Assembly: GCA_017940895.1 (NCBI GenBank)
Contig: JAGAXM010000027.1
Span: 1 to 64,000, forward strand
Direction of reading: 5' to 3'
From: Clostridiales bacterium
GTDB taxonomy: Bacteria > Bacillota > Clostridia > Saccharofermentanales > Saccharofermentanaceae
DNA length: 64,000 bases
Shown: positions 38,577-48,806 of the stretch, piece by piece
Position numbering within the stretch: position 1 is the first letter of the stretch
Layout: the number at the start of each line of letters is the position of its first letter
Program-made: the position numbers and the translations under genes
Notes under the pieces: generated by a model
Database searches by the model: none
Seen by the model: only the letters and a program-made list of their open reading frames with translations
What the model was told of the DNA's origin: nothing

Positions 38577-39685
38577 GAAGACCCGTAAGTCTCCTGATCG
38601 CATCATCGTTGCTTTGTGCCTGTTTTATGTCAGGCTGTGAAGGGTTTGCCGAAGAGACGCAGGTGCCTCAGGTAACCGTCCCTGTTGCTGCACAGGGTGA
38701 ATTCATTGTCGGTGTTATATGTCACGGCAACAAAAGAGATACTGAAGGTTTCGATGCCGCTCACATAGAGGCGGTAAGGGCTGCTGCCGACGGCCTCGGT
38801 GTATCGACAGTCCGTATATCCGATGAAGTCGAAGGCGATGTTGCCGTAAGAAATGCCGTTGAAGATCTTGCGGAATACGGCTGCGATATTATCTTCGACA
38901 TTGACTTCGATCACATGAGTGCATTCGCGGATGCGGCAGAGGAGTACCCCGATATCGCGTTCTGCCAGTACGGCGGATATTTTAATAACGAGACTAACTT
39001 TATCAACTACAGCGGTCGCATGTATCAGGCTTCCTATCTTGCGGGTATTGCAGAAGGATACCGTTCTCTTTCTTCCGGTAATAATGAGATAGCATATGAG
39101 GCTTATGAGTTCGCGGGACCTTCTCAGCTTCATTCTATGGCAAATGCTTTCGCGCTCGGTGCACAGGCTGTAAATCCTGATGCGACAGTCGATCTTCAGT
39201 TAATCGAGCCCGATGCCGAATCTACAGAAGAAACTGCCGAAGCCCTTTCTGCAGAGCCTGTCGTTATCGACACGTCGGATATGCTTACATACCCCGTTGA
39301 GGACCTTCAGTCTTTCTATGAGCTTGCCATAAGCACTTCCATGTACGAGGCATCCGCATCTGAGTTTGTAAGCAACATGGGCGGTGATTTTTACGGAGGT
39401 CTTTTTGACGGCTATGTATCTTGGGCACCGCTGTCTGAGTCATGTCCGCCCGAAGCTTCGGAGGCGATTGCTCTTGCTTACGATCTCATGTTGTCGGGAC
39501 AGTGGGATGTATTCTCCGGTACGGCGCTTGTTTTCGAAGGTGATGCGGGCAACGTCAGCGTGACTCAGGTCCCGCAGGATCTTACCGCTGCGGGCGGCAA
39601 TGTCATCGTCGAGGCGGGATCGCCTTCGCTGTCGGATAACGTAATCCGCGGCTACATGGATTTCTATGTTGAGGGAATAGATTGA
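38573..39685 (+). CDS. BMP-family substrate-binding lipoprotein
   Basis: Extracellular solute-binding protein of the BMP (basic membrane protein, PnrA-like) family, whose known members bind nucleosides. A signal peptide ends in the lipobox MSGC, so it is a lipoprotein. The fold is indicated by FIVGVICHGNKRDTEGFD, CDIIFDIDFDHMSAF and SYLAGIAEGY. It overlaps xpt by ATGA, which fits uptake of purine nucleosides, but no permease or ATPase is next to it. Confidence 0.75.
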   Translation: MRRPVSLLIASSLLCACFMSGCEGFAEETQVPQVTVPVAAQGEFIVGVICHGNKRDTEGFDAAHIEAVRAAADGLGVSTVRISDEVEGDVAVRNAVEDLAEYGCDIIFDIDFDHMSAFADAAEEYPDIAFCQYGGYFNNETNFINYSGRMYQASYLAGIAEGYRSLSSGNNEIAYEAYEFAGPSQLHSMANAFALGAQAVNPDATVDLQLIEPDAESTEETAEALSAEPVVIDTSDMLTYPVEDLQSFYELAISTSMYEASASEFVSNMGGDFYGGLFDGYVSWAPLSESCPPEASEAIALAYDLMLSGQWDVFSGTALVFEGDAGNVSVTQVPQDLTAAGGNVIVEAGSPSLSDNVIRGYMDFYVEGID

Positions 39686-39734
39686 TGTGACCTTAACGGA
39701 CACTCTACCGTCTTAATTGATGTAAGGAGGGTGT

Positions 39735-39740
39735 TATAAT
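39735..39740 (+). promoter_or_regulatory. -10 box before the sigma factor gene
   Basis: TATAAT 35 bases before the sigma start, without a good -35 (CTTAAT at 39712-39717 is the correctly spaced hexamer). AAGGAGG at 39724-39730 just upstream would be an ideal ribosome site for an ATG at 39739, which opens an out-of-frame 35-codon frame to 39846. The two readings are mutually exclusive. Confidence 0.4.
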
Positions 39741-39775
39741 GAATACAGTTATTCATCAAAGGATAGATTTATCGA

Positions 39776-40342
39776 ATGGAAGATCAGCTCATTATCGATA
39801 TGTATTTCGCGAGGGACGAGCAGGCCATCGCGTGTACGCGGGATAAATACGGCAGGCTCTTAAGAAGCATCGCTTACGGCATCTTAAAGAGCCACGAGGA
39901 TTCCGAAGAGTGTGAGAATGACACATATCTTAAGACCTGGAACGTTATCCCGCCGACAAGACCCGCGGCACTTCAGGCTTTCCTGGCGAAGATCACGCGT
40001 AATCTCTCGCTTGACCGCTACGACCAAATGCATGCGGCTAAGAGAGGTGCAGGCGAGGTTCCCATTATGATAGAGGAACTCGAGGAGTGCATCGCAGATC
40101 AGGGTGCGACAGCGACGGATGATGAGACTGAAGATGAAGAGCTCAAGAGGATACTTAACAAGTTCCTCGAGTCGCTTCCCCAGGATGCCAGAAAGATATT
40201 TATGAGACGTTACTTCTTCGGAGATTCCGTGAATGAGATCGCGGAGCGGTTCGGCTTCGGCAAGAGCAAGGTCAAGATGAGCCTGTCGAGATCTCGTGAC
40301 AGCTTGAGCGTGCTTCTCAAGAAAGAAGGTTACAATGGATAA
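39776..40342 (+). CDS. Sigma-70 family RNA polymerase sigma factor
   Basis: Small sigma factor of the extracytoplasmic-function type (188 residues). Region 2 shows ILKSHEDSEECENDTYLKTW and the DNA-reading block ITRNLSLDRYD; region 4 shows RKIFMRRYFFGDSVNEIAERFGFG. The start at 39776 has only a weak AAAGGA twelve bases upstream. The next gene begins inside its end and encodes a membrane protein likely to be its anti-sigma factor. Target genes are not visible. Confidence 0.9.
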   Translation: MEDQLIIDMYFARDEQAIACTRDKYGRLLRSIAYGILKSHEDSEECENDTYLKTWNVIPPTRPAALQAFLAKITRNLSLDRYDQMHAAKRGAGEVPIMIEELEECIADQGATATDDETEDEELKRILNKFLESLPQDARKIFMRRYFFGDSVNEIAERFGFGKSKVKMSLSRSRDSLSVLLKKEGYNG

Positions 40343-41153
40343 GAATGTTAATGTTAAGCGTCTGCTCCGTGCAATGAGCGACGTCGATGACAAATATATA
40401 GAAGAGGCTATGGAGACTTCTGCCCCTGCGCGCAGGGCGGTTACCACATCGCTTCGCCGTTACTCCGGCATAATCGGTGTCGTGGCTGCAGCTGCGATCC
40501 TGTTGTTTATCGGAGGTGCACTGATGCGCTTCATGAGCTCCTCAAGCACTCAATCCGAATCGGCAGATTATGAACCCGCAGCTCATAATATGGAGGTCCA
40601 TTCTTATTCGGATAATGCGGTTGCAGGGGAAGAGCAGAGTGATTCGTATGCTTATGCACAGGGCGGCTCTGCTGACCCGCAGGGTACAACAGCGGCTGTT
40701 GCCGAGATCGAAGAAGGGGAATTAAGTCTTCGGGATTCAGATACTTGTGACTATATGCGCCTGGTATTTGACTCGCTTGATGATCTCGAGGATTCCGCAC
40801 AGTTTGATTTCGGTGTGCCCGAGGAAGTGGACGGAAGTACAACCTGTAATTATTTCAATTATGTTTACGACAACGGCTTTAATATTGCCGAGGTCCAGTA
40901 CCTTGACGACGACGGCAATCTTATCTGCGTTATCAGAAAGGCTCAGGGAGAAAGAAATATCTCAGACTGCGACGACTGCTTCAGCGTAGAGCGCAGGGTA
41001 GATGTTGATGATATCGGAACGGTCAATCTTTCCGGCAATAACAGAGGATATGCGGTAGCATACTGGATCCATGGCGGTTATTCATACTCCGTTACTACTG
41101 TTGAAATACTCTCAGAAGACGCTATGCTCGAGCTCGTCTCGCAGGTCAGCTGA
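40335..41153 (+). CDS. Probable anti-sigma factor, single-pass membrane protein
   Basis: N-terminal cytoplasmic part of about 43 residues, one membrane helix (about 46-66), then an acidic extracellular region. No zinc-binding HxxxCxxC motif is present, so it is not a classical ZAS protein. The role is inferred from position: it overlaps the sigma factor by eight bases, and such pairs are usually sigma and anti-sigma. The extracytoplasmic part could sense a signal. Confidence 0.65.
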   Translation: MDKNVNVKRLLRAMSDVDDKYIEEAMETSAPARRAVTTSLRRYSGIIGVVAAAAILLFIGGALMRFMSSSSTQSESADYEPAAHNMEVHSYSDNAVAGEEQSDSYAYAQGGSADPQGTTAAVAEIEEGELSLRDSDTCDYMRLVFDSLDDLEDSAQFDFGVPEEVDGSTTCNYFNYVYDNGFNIAEVQYLDDDGNLICVIRKAQGERNISDCDDCFSVERRVDVDDIGTVNLSGNNRGYAVAYWIHGGYSYSVTTVEILSEDAMLELVSQVS

Positions 41154-41180
41154 CTGATTCTATCGCACTAAAGAGATTCG

Positions 41181-41189
41181 TGGTACAAT
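41181..41189 (+). promoter_or_regulatory. Extended -10 box before the amino-acid ABC transporter
   Basis: TGGTACAAT combines TACAAT with the TGn extension, 46 bases before the ATG at 41235. No clear -35. It fits a promoter for the three transporter genes. Confidence 0.45.
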
Positions 41190-41234
41190 ACCCGAGTGTT
41201 TATAACATTCAGTTATAGAAAGAAGGGTTTTATC

Positions 41235-42029
41235 ATGAAGAAAATTTTGACTTTGGCTCTCGCAGCAGCAATGCTCGTTATGCCCATTACAGCATGTGCT
41301 GCTGAAGGTGAGGCAGAGAGTACCGGCGCTGCAGCATCCGACGGACAGTTCGTTGTAGGCTTCGATGCTGAGTTCCCTCCTATGGGATTTATGGAAGACG
41401 GCGAGTATAAGGGTTTTGACCTCGATCTCGCAGCTGAGGTAGCTGACAGACTCGGTCTCGAGTTCGTAGCTCAGCCTATTGCTTGGGATTCCAAGGACCA
41501 GGAGCTTAACTCCGGCAACATCGACTGCATCTGGAACGGCTTTACAATCAGCGGTCGTGAGGACCAGTACGCTTGGACAGAAGCTTATATGGACAACAAC
41601 CAGGTAGTTGTTGTAAGAAGCGATTCCTCTATCGCATCTCTTGCTGACCTTGAGGGTGCAGTAGTAGCAGTTCAGAAGGATTCTTCCGGACTTGCAGCTC
41701 TTGAGGAGAATACAGAACTTATGGGTTCTTTCGCTGAGCTCGTTCAGGTTGACGACTACTTGAACGCAATGCTCGAGCTTGAGTCCGGCGCTATCGATGC
41801 CATCGTAATGGACGAGATCGTAGCTCGTTACGAGATCCAGCAGTCCGGCAGAGATTTCATCGTTCTTGACGAGGCTGTTGCTTCCGAGGAGTACGGTGTA
41901 GGATTCGCTCTCGGCAACGAGGCTCTCCGTGATCAGGTTCAGGCTACTCTCGAGGAGATGGCTGCAGACGGTACACTCGCTCAGATCAGTAACGAGTGGT
42001 TCGGCGAAGATATCACAACTATCGGATAA
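41235..42029 (+). CDS. Amino-acid ABC transporter substrate-binding lipoprotein
   Basis: Polar amino-acid binding protein of the SBP_bac_3 family. The signal peptide ends in the lipobox ITAC. The mature domain shows FVVGFDAEFPPMGFMEDGEYKG, GFDLDLAAEVADRLGL and DCIWNGFTIS. ATG 41235 is preferred over more upstream codons because AGAAGGG at 41221-41227 is well spaced. First gene of a complete three-gene transporter. Ligand not readable. Confidence 0.9.
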   Translation: MKKILTLALAAAMLVMPITACAAEGEAESTGAAASDGQFVVGFDAEFPPMGFMEDGEYKGFDLDLAAEVADRLGLEFVAQPIAWDSKDQELNSGNIDCIWNGFTISGREDQYAWTEAYMDNNQVVVVRSDSSIASLADLEGAVVAVQKDSSGLAALEENTELMGSFAELVQVDDYLNAMLELESGAIDAIVMDEIVARYEIQQSGRDFIVLDEAVASEEYGVGFALGNEALRDQVQATLEEMAADGTLAQISNEWFGEDITTIG

Positions 42030-42032
42030 TTA

Positions 42033-42704
42033 ATGGCTGAACTTGCTTCAACATTAAGTCAGCTTGCAAGCGGATTAAGATTCACATTAGGGATCTTCTT
42101 TCTGACATTGCTTTTTTCCATACCCCTCGGGCTTATTGTAGCCCGGGGGCGTATGTCTAAGAATAAGATCGTCGCAGGCATCGTACGTATCTACATCTCG
42201 ATAATGAGAGGCACTCCGCTGATGCTTCAGCTGCTCCTCGTTTATTTCGGCCCGTATTACATCTTCAGCGTGAAGCTCGCGGACCTTGATGTAGGACCGT
42301 TCAAGTACAGATTTGTCGCGACTATCATCGGATTCTCGTTAAACTATGCTGCATACTTCGCAGAGATCTTCAGGGGAGGCATCCAGTCCATGCCTGTAGG
42401 TCAGTACGAAGCAGCGCAGATACTCGGATTCTCGAAGATGCAGACATTCTTCAGGATCATACTGCCGCAGGTTATCAAGCGCGTCCTGCCGTCTGTGACG
42501 AACGAAGTCATCACACTCGTTAAGGACACTTCTCTTGCACAGGTGCTCGCCGTAGCTGAGATGTTCACGATGGCAAAGAACCTCGCGTCCTCGCAGGTGT
42601 CCGTAATGCCTTTCATCGCGGCGGGCGTTTTCTACTATGTGATGAACGGCGTCATCGAGATCATCATGAACCATGTCGAGAAATCAATGAGATATTATTC
42701 GTAA
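42033..42704 (+). CDS. Amino-acid ABC transporter permease
   Basis: Inner-membrane permease of the polar amino-acid uptake family (223 residues, about five helices). It has the HisM/GlnP signature MRGTPLMLQLLLVYFG and the EAA loop QYEAAQILGFSKMQTF. Only three bases separate it from the binding-protein gene, and the ribosome site is weak, so translation is probably coupled. Confidence 0.92.
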   Translation: MAELASTLSQLASGLRFTLGIFFLTLLFSIPLGLIVARGRMSKNKIVAGIVRIYISIMRGTPLMLQLLLVYFGPYYIFSVKLADLDVGPFKYRFVATIIGFSLNYAAYFAEIFRGGIQSMPVGQYEAAQILGFSKMQTFFRIILPQVIKRVLPSVTNEVITLVKDTSLAQVLAVAEMFTMAKNLASSQVSVMPFIAAGVFYYVMNGVIEIIMNHVEKSMRYYS

Positions 42705-42713
42705 GGGGTATTT

Positions 42714-43466
42714 ATGAACGTACTTGAGATGAAAGACATACATAAATCGTTCGGACCCCTTGAAGTTCTTAAGGGTATCGATCTCGAAGTCAAGAAGGGT
42801 GAGGTAGTAGGCATCATCGGGCCTTCCGGCGGCGGAAAGTCAACACTTCTAAGATGCGCCACAACACTCGAACATATAGATAAGGGCGAGATAAAGATCG
42901 CGGGCGAGACACTGGTATCCACATCGCGCTCCGGTCTTACGCAGTACACGGATAAGAAGAAGGTACAGGAGATAAGAAGCAAGTTCGGACTCGTCTTCCA
43001 GAACTTCAACCTGTTCCCGCACTTCTCCGTAAGAAGGAACATCACCGAGTCGCTCATACACGTGCACAAGAAGAGCAAGGAGGAGGCGAACGCCGTCTGC
43101 GACCAGCTCCTTAAAAAGCTCGACATGCTCGAAAAGGCTGACGCATACCCCTGCAACCTCTCGGGAGGACAGCAACAGAGAGTATCCATAGCAAGAGCAC
43201 TCGCACTTAATCCGGATATCCTTTTCTTCGATGAGCCGACTTCCGCGCTTGACCCTGAGCTTACGGCAGGCGTCCTGAAGGTTATTAGGGAACTTGCCGA
43301 GGAGAAGATGACCATGGTCATCGTAACGCATGAGATGGCTTTCGCGAGGGATGTCGCGGATAAGCTCGTATTCATGGATGGCGGCGTGATCGTGGAGCAG
43401 GGAAGCGACATCATAAGCAACCCTAAGCAGGAGCGTACAAAGGAGTTCCTAGCAGGCTACGGCTGA
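42714..43466 (+). CDS. Amino-acid ABC transporter ATP-binding protein
   Basis: Energising subunit with Walker [10 protein letters not shown], the signature LSGGQQQR and Walker [13 protein letters not shown]. Length (250) and the order binding protein-permease-ATPase are typical of polar amino-acid importers. Ends just before the ilv promoter; no terminator hairpin was seen between. Confidence 0.94.
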   Translation: MNVLEMKDIHKSFGPLEVLKGIDLEVKKGEVVGIIGPSGGGKSTLLRCATTLEHIDKGEIKIAGETLVSTSRSGLTQYTDKKKVQEIRSKFGLVFQNFNLFPHFSVRRNITESLIHVHKKSKEEANAVCDQLLKKLDMLEKADAYPCNLSGGQQQRVSIARALALNPDILFFDEPTSALDPELTAGVLKVIRELAEEKMTMVIVTHEMAFARDVADKLVFMDGGVIVEQGSDIISNPKQERTKEFLAGYG

Positions 43467-43476
43467 TGAGGTTTTA

Positions 43477-43505
43477 TTGACATAAAGCCAAACAAGTGTT
43501 TTAAT
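43477..43505 (+). promoter_or_regulatory. Promoter of the ilv T-box operon
   Basis: TTGACA at 43477-43482, 17 bases, TTTAAT at 43500-43505, with the TGn extension at 43497-43499. Near-consensus, and directly upstream of the T-box leader. Confidence 0.8.
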
Positions 43506-43511
43506 TATTGG

Positions 43512-43788
43512 AAAGGCGCTGAAGGGAAAAAAGATGCGTGTCCCCTGTTAAGAGAGCCGGCGGTTGGTGCGAGACGGTACAGGAAACGTAATGATAAGTC
43601 ATCCCGGAGCCATAAGACTTAAAGTTTATTCGAGTAGGTCTTATCGGGTTCTCCCGTTACAGAGAAAGGTGTTGATAGACACCGCTGAGTGAGGTCCATG
43701 ACCTAAGAAGAGTGGTACCGCGGAAATAAAGTCTTTTCGTCTCTTCTTCGTGCAAGTTAACTTGCTGCGAAGAGGAGACTTTTATTTT
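43512..43788 (+). promoter_or_regulatory. T-box riboswitch, probable valine specifier
   Basis: Transcription-attenuation leader that binds uncharged tRNA. The T-box bulge TGGTACCGCG is at 43713-43722. Stem I shows a kink-turn (GCTGA / GGAGC), the helix GGGA/TCCC (43524-43527 with 43602-43605), the distal AGAGAGCCGGCGGTTGGTG motif and the helix TGCGT/ACGTA. The specifier loop on the 3' strand is ATGATAAGTCA; the triplet just before the last A is GTC (43598-43600), a Val codon. Genes that follow make valine, isoleucine and leucine precursors, consistent with this. Confidence 0.88.
43739..43788 (+). terminator. T-box attenuator terminator
   Basis: A twelve-pair stem (43739-43750 with 43768-43779, one G-T pair) encloses an inner stem GCAAG/CTTGC, followed by TTTTATTTT. 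It forms when charged tRNA does not stabilise the competing antiterminator. Confidence 0.88.
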
Positions 43789-43808
43789 ACAGAAAAGGAG
43801 AGAACGTC

Positions 43809-45485
43809 ATGAAACTCAAAGGAGCGGAAATCGTAGTAGAGACGCTTATCGAGCAGAACATAAAGACGATCTTCGGATACCCGGGCGGTACCGTAATCGA
43901 TATTTATGATCAGCTTTATAAGAAGAGCGACCGTATCAATCACGTCCTTACCGCACATGAGCAGGGCGCGGCACATGCAGCCGACGGTTATGCGAGAGCA
44001 ACAGGTGACATCGGTGTCGTCCTCGCAACATCAGGTCCCGGAGCGACGAACCTCGTCACGGGTATCGCTACTGCTTATCTTGATTCCGTACCTCTTCTTG
44101 CCATAACGGGTAACGTTCCCAATACCCTTATCGGAAGAGACAGTTTCCAGGAGATCGATATCACGGGTATCACTCTTCCCATCACGAAGCACAACTTCCT
44201 GGTACATGATGTAGAAGATCTTGCAGATACGATAAGAGAGGCTATCAGGATCGCGAAGTCCGGCCGTCCGGGCCCCGTACTCGTTGATATCCCGAAGGAT
44301 GTTCAGGGTGCTTCCTGTGAATTCACATACAAGGCTCCCGTAGAGAAGACTGCGCTTAAGCCTGCCGATGATAAGCTCGTTCACGATGCTGCGGCTCTTA
44401 TCGCAGAGTCCAACAGACCTTATATCTATTTCGGAGGCGGTGCCGTAAGAGCAGGTGCAGGTGCACTTATCTCTGAGCTTGCAGACAAGATCGATGCAGT
44501 CATCGGATGCTCAATGATGGGCTTGTCCGAGCTTCCCACACAGCTTGACAGATTCCTCGGCATGCAGGGAATGCACGGTCATTACGCATCATCCAAGGCT
44601 ATGGCTAAGGCTGACCTCATCATCGGTGTAGGCGTAAGATTCTCGGACCGTGCCACAGGCGACACGGAGAAGTTCTCCAAGGGCGCACGTAAGATCCAGA
44701 TCGATGCAGACTTCGCAGAGCTCGGCAAGAACGTTGATCTCGAGCTCGGATGTGCATGCGATATCAGCGATTTCTTAAGAAAGCTCATCGATGCGGTTGA
44801 CTACAAGCGTAATCCGAACTGGATGACAAAGATCGATAAGTTAAGAGAGCAGGAGGCTGCCCAGGAGTATCAGGGATTCCTTCCCAGAGATGCCGTAATG
44901 GCTGCAGCAGCTCTTAATGATGAGGATACGGACGTTGTAACAGACGTTGGTCAGCATCAGATGTGGGTTGCCCAGTACTATGACTTCAAGAAGAAGAGGA
45001 CATGGATCTCATCCGGCGGTCTCGGAACTATGGGCTTCGGTATGGGTGCCGCTATCGGTGCAGCATACGGCAGTAAGAAGAGAACGGTTCTTTTCACGGG
45101 TGACGGAAGCTTCGGCATGAATCTTAATGAGCTTGCCACGGCTGTTACTTACAACGTTCCCGTAACGGTAGTTCTGTTTAACAACGGCGTTCTCGGCATG
45201 GTTAGACAGTGGCAGACACTGTTCTATAACAAGACTTATTCGAACACGACACTCGACCGTAAGACCGACTTCGTTAAGCTTGCCGAGAGCTTCGGCGCGA
45301 AGGGCTATAAGGCAGAGAACCTCGAAGAGTTCAAGGAAGCATTCGCAGAAGCGAATAAGGCAGAGGGACCGGTTGTTATCGATCTTACTATCGACAAGGA
45401 TGATCTGGTTATGCCTATGATGAAGCCGGGCGGATCCTTCGACAGACTTATACTTGCGACAGAGGAGGAGAACAGACATGAGTAA
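43809..45485 (+). CDS. ilvB: Acetolactate synthase large subunit
   Basis: Thiamine-diphosphate enzyme joining pyruvate with pyruvate or 2-oxobutyrate, first step of valine/isoleucine synthesis. The TPP-binding GDGSFGMNLNELATA block, the N-terminal FGYPGGTVIDIYD and the FAD/TPP domains are complete in 558 residues. AAAAGGAGAG upstream is a strong ribosome site. First gene after the T-box. Overlaps ilvN by eight bases. Confidence 0.96.
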   Translation: MKLKGAEIVVETLIEQNIKTIFGYPGGTVIDIYDQLYKKSDRINHVLTAHEQGAAHAADGYARATGDIGVVLATSGPGATNLVTGIATAYLDSVPLLAITGNVPNTLIGRDSFQEIDITGITLPITKHNFLVHDVEDLADTIREAIRIAKSGRPGPVLVDIPKDVQGASCEFTYKAPVEKTALKPADDKLVHDAAALIAESNRPYIYFGGGAVRAGAGALISELADKIDAVIGCSMMGLSELPTQLDRFLGMQGMHGHYASSKAMAKADLIIGVGVRFSDRATGDTEKFSKGARKIQIDADFAELGKNVDLELGCACDISDFLRKLIDAVDYKRNPNWMTKIDKLREQEAAQEYQGFLPRDAVMAAAALNDEDTDVVTDVGQHQMWVAQYYDFKKKRTWISSGGLGTMGFGMGAAIGAAYGSKKRTVLFTGDGSFGMNLNELATAVTYNVPVTVVLFNNGVLGMVRQWQTLFYNKTYSNTTLDRKTDFVKLAESFGAKGYKAENLEEFKEAFAEANKAEGPVVIDLTIDKDDLVMPMMKPGGSFDRLILATEEENRHE

Positions 45486-45981
45486 GAATAATTTCGTTAT
45501 CGCTGTTTATGTCGAGAATAAGTACGGTGTTCTTACCCGTGTCACAAGCATGTTCACACGCCGCGGATTCAATATCGACACTCTGACGGTGGGTGAGACC
45601 GAGTCTCCCGAGTATTCGAGAATCACGATCTCGCTGTCGGGCGACAGGACGGACCGCATGCAACTTGTTAGTCAATTGACCAAGTTATATAATGTCAAGA
45701 AGGTTGAAGTGCTGTCGAACGAGGAAGCGATCAAGAGAGAGCTTCTTCTTATCAAGGTTAAGAACGATCTTGATAACCGCGCGCAGATCATGGATGCTGT
45801 TAACGTATTCAAGGCCAAGACAGTCGACTATTCGTCACAGGCTATGTGCTTTGAGGTTACGGGCGATTCCAACAAGATCGATGCTTTCATCGATAACATG
45901 AAGCCTTTCGGTATCATCGAGATGTGCCGTACGGGTATCGTGGCGTTAGAGCGCGGTCCCGACAGCATTCTGTCTGAATGA
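45478..45981 (+). CDS. ilvN: Acetolactate synthase small subunit
   Basis: Regulatory subunit carrying an ACT domain (FVIAVYVENKYGVLTRVTSMF) that binds valine for feedback control. ATG 45478 is preferred because AGGAGGAG at 45463-45470 lies seven bases before it; the frame is open to 45454. Length 167. Confidence 0.94.
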   Translation: MSKNNFVIAVYVENKYGVLTRVTSMFTRRGFNIDTLTVGETESPEYSRITISLSGDRTDRMQLVSQLTKLYNVKKVEVLSNEEAIKRELLLIKVKNDLDNRAQIMDAVNVFKAKTVDYSSQAMCFEVTGDSNKIDAFIDNMKPFGIIEMCRTGIVALERGPDSILSE

Positions 45982-45994
45982 TACGATCAATTAA

Positions 45995-47047
<1,053 letters not shown>

Positions 47048-47074
47048 TTAAGTTCGGGCTTATAGATATGTTGA

Positions 47075-47105
47075 AGGGCTGCACCGATCTTAAGTGCGGC
47101 CCTTT
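47075..47105 (+). terminator. Hairpin between ilvC and ilvD, weak terminator or processing site
   Basis: AGGGCTGCAC pairs with GTGCGGCCCT (one G-T pair) over a nine-base loop, then TTTACGCTT. The T-run is broken, so termination would be partial; it lies 26 bases before the ilvD start. Confidence 0.5.
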
Positions 47106-47131
47106 ACGCTTAAAAGGAAGGATAATCACAT

Positions 47132-48793
47132 ATGATCAAAGACACTTTGGTTGACGGTTTTGCAAATGCACCTCACAGATCCTTATATCACGCACTGGGA
47201 CTTACCAAGGAGGAGATGGATCGTCCTCTTATCGGAATCGTAAACTCATATAACGAGATCGTTCCGGGTCACATGAACATCGATAAGATCGTCGAGGCTG
47301 TTAAGGCAGGCGTAAGAATGGCAGGCGGTACTCCCATCGAGTTCCCGGCTATCGCAGTATGCGACGGTATCGCTATGGGTCACATCGGTATGAAGTATTC
47401 TCTCGTTACCCGTGATCTGATCGCGGATTCGACAGAGTCCATGGTAATGGCTCACGGCTTCGACGGCCTTGTAATGATCCCTAACTGCGACAAGAACGTT
47501 CCGGGTCTTCTCATGGCTTCTGCAAGACTTAATATTCCTACGGTCTTCGTAAGCGGCGGTCCGATGCTCGCCGGTAAGGTAGACGGCAAGAAGCGTTCAC
47601 TCTCAGCGATGTTCGAAGCTACGGGCGCTTATGCGGCAGGTAAGATGGACGCCGACAAGCTCGAGGAGTTCGTTAACAAGGTTTGTCCTTCCTGCGGTTC
47701 ATGCTCAGGTATGTACACGGCTAATTCCATGAACTGCCTTACCGAGGTTCTCGGTATGGCTCTGTCCGGTAACGGTACGATCCCCGCGGCTTACTCCGAC
47801 AGACTTATCCTTGCCAAGCACGCAGGCATGCAGGTAATGGAGTGCGTTAAGAATAATATCCGTCCGAGAGACATCATGACGGCTGAGGCATTCGAGAATG
47901 CCATCGCAGCAGATATGGCTATCGGCTGTTCGACCAACTCCATGCTTCATATCCCGGCAATCGCCAACGAGTGCGGCATTAAGATCGACCTTGACCACAT
48001 CAATGAGATTTCCGCGAGAACTCCCAATATCTGCCACCTCGCACCTGCAGGCCCGACTTACATGGAAGACCTGAACGAGGCAGGCGGCATCTATGCCGTA
48101 ATGAAGGAGCTTCTCGATGAGGGTCTGCTCTACGGCAATGTCATGACGGTAACCGGCAAGACCCTGCGTGAGAACGTACAGTACAGCAAGGTTATGGATC
48201 CCGAAGTTATAAGACCTCTGGATAACCCGTTCATGAAGGAAGGCGGGCTTGCTATCCTGAAGGGCAATCTCGCACCTGACGGCTGCGTAGTTAAGAGATC
48301 TGCCGTTGCTCCCGAGATGCTCGTTCATGAAGGTCCGGCAAGATGCTTCAACAGTGAGGAAGAGGCTATCGCCTTCATCTATTCGGGCAAGGTTCAGGCA
48401 GGAGACGTTATCGTAATAAGATACGAAGGTCCTGCAGGAGGCCCCGGAATGAGAGAGATGCTCTCTCCGACATCAGCCATCGCAGGTGCAGGTCTTGATA
48501 AGGATGTTGCGCTCATCACTGACGGAAGATTCTCAGGAGCTACAAGAGGCGCGTCTATCGGACACGTAAGCCCCGAGGCCATATCAGGCGGTAACATCGC
48601 TTACGTTAAGGACGGAGATATCATCTCCATCAACATCCCCGAGTACAAGATCGAGCTTAAGGTATCGGACGAAGAACTCGCGGACCGTAAGAAGAATATG
48701 AAGCTCCTTGAGAAGCCGGAGCTTACAGGATATCTCAAACGTTATTCAAAGATGGTCTCATCAGCCGATAAAGGTGCTATAATAAATTATTGA
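47132..48793 (+). CDS. ilvD: Dihydroxy-acid dehydratase
   Basis: Iron-sulfur dehydratase, third common step of branched-chain synthesis. The cysteine blocks PNCDKNVPG and [17 protein letters not shown] are intact and the 553-residue length is full. GGAAGGATAATC before the ATG. Last ilv gene; the HD-GYP gene follows 13 bases later, possibly on the same transcript. Confidence 0.96.
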   Translation: MIKDTLVDGFANAPHRSLYHALGLTKEEMDRPLIGIVNSYNEIVPGHMNIDKIVEAVKAGVRMAGGTPIEFPAIAVCDGIAMGHIGMKYSLVTRDLIADSTESMVMAHGFDGLVMIPNCDKNVPGLLMASARLNIPTVFVSGGPMLAGKVDGKKRSLSAMFEATGAYAAGKMDADKLEEFVNKVCPSCGSCSGMYTANSMNCLTEVLGMALSGNGTIPAAYSDRLILAKHAGMQVMECVKNNIRPRDIMTAEAFENAIAADMAIGCSTNSMLHIPAIANECGIKIDLDHINEISARTPNICHLAPAGPTYMEDLNEAGGIYAVMKELLDEGLLYGNVMTVTGKTLRENVQYSKVMDPEVIRPLDNPFMKEGGLAILKGNLAPDGCVVKRSAVAPEMLVHEGPARCFNSEEEAIAFIYSGKVQAGDVIVIRYEGPAGGPGMREMLSPTSAIAGAGLDKDVALITDGRFSGATRGASIGHVSPEAISGGNIAYVKDGDIISINIPEYKIELKVSDEELADRKKNMKLLEKPELTGYLKRYSKMVSSADKGAIINY

Positions 48794-48806
48794 GATTTAT
48801 CAGCCG

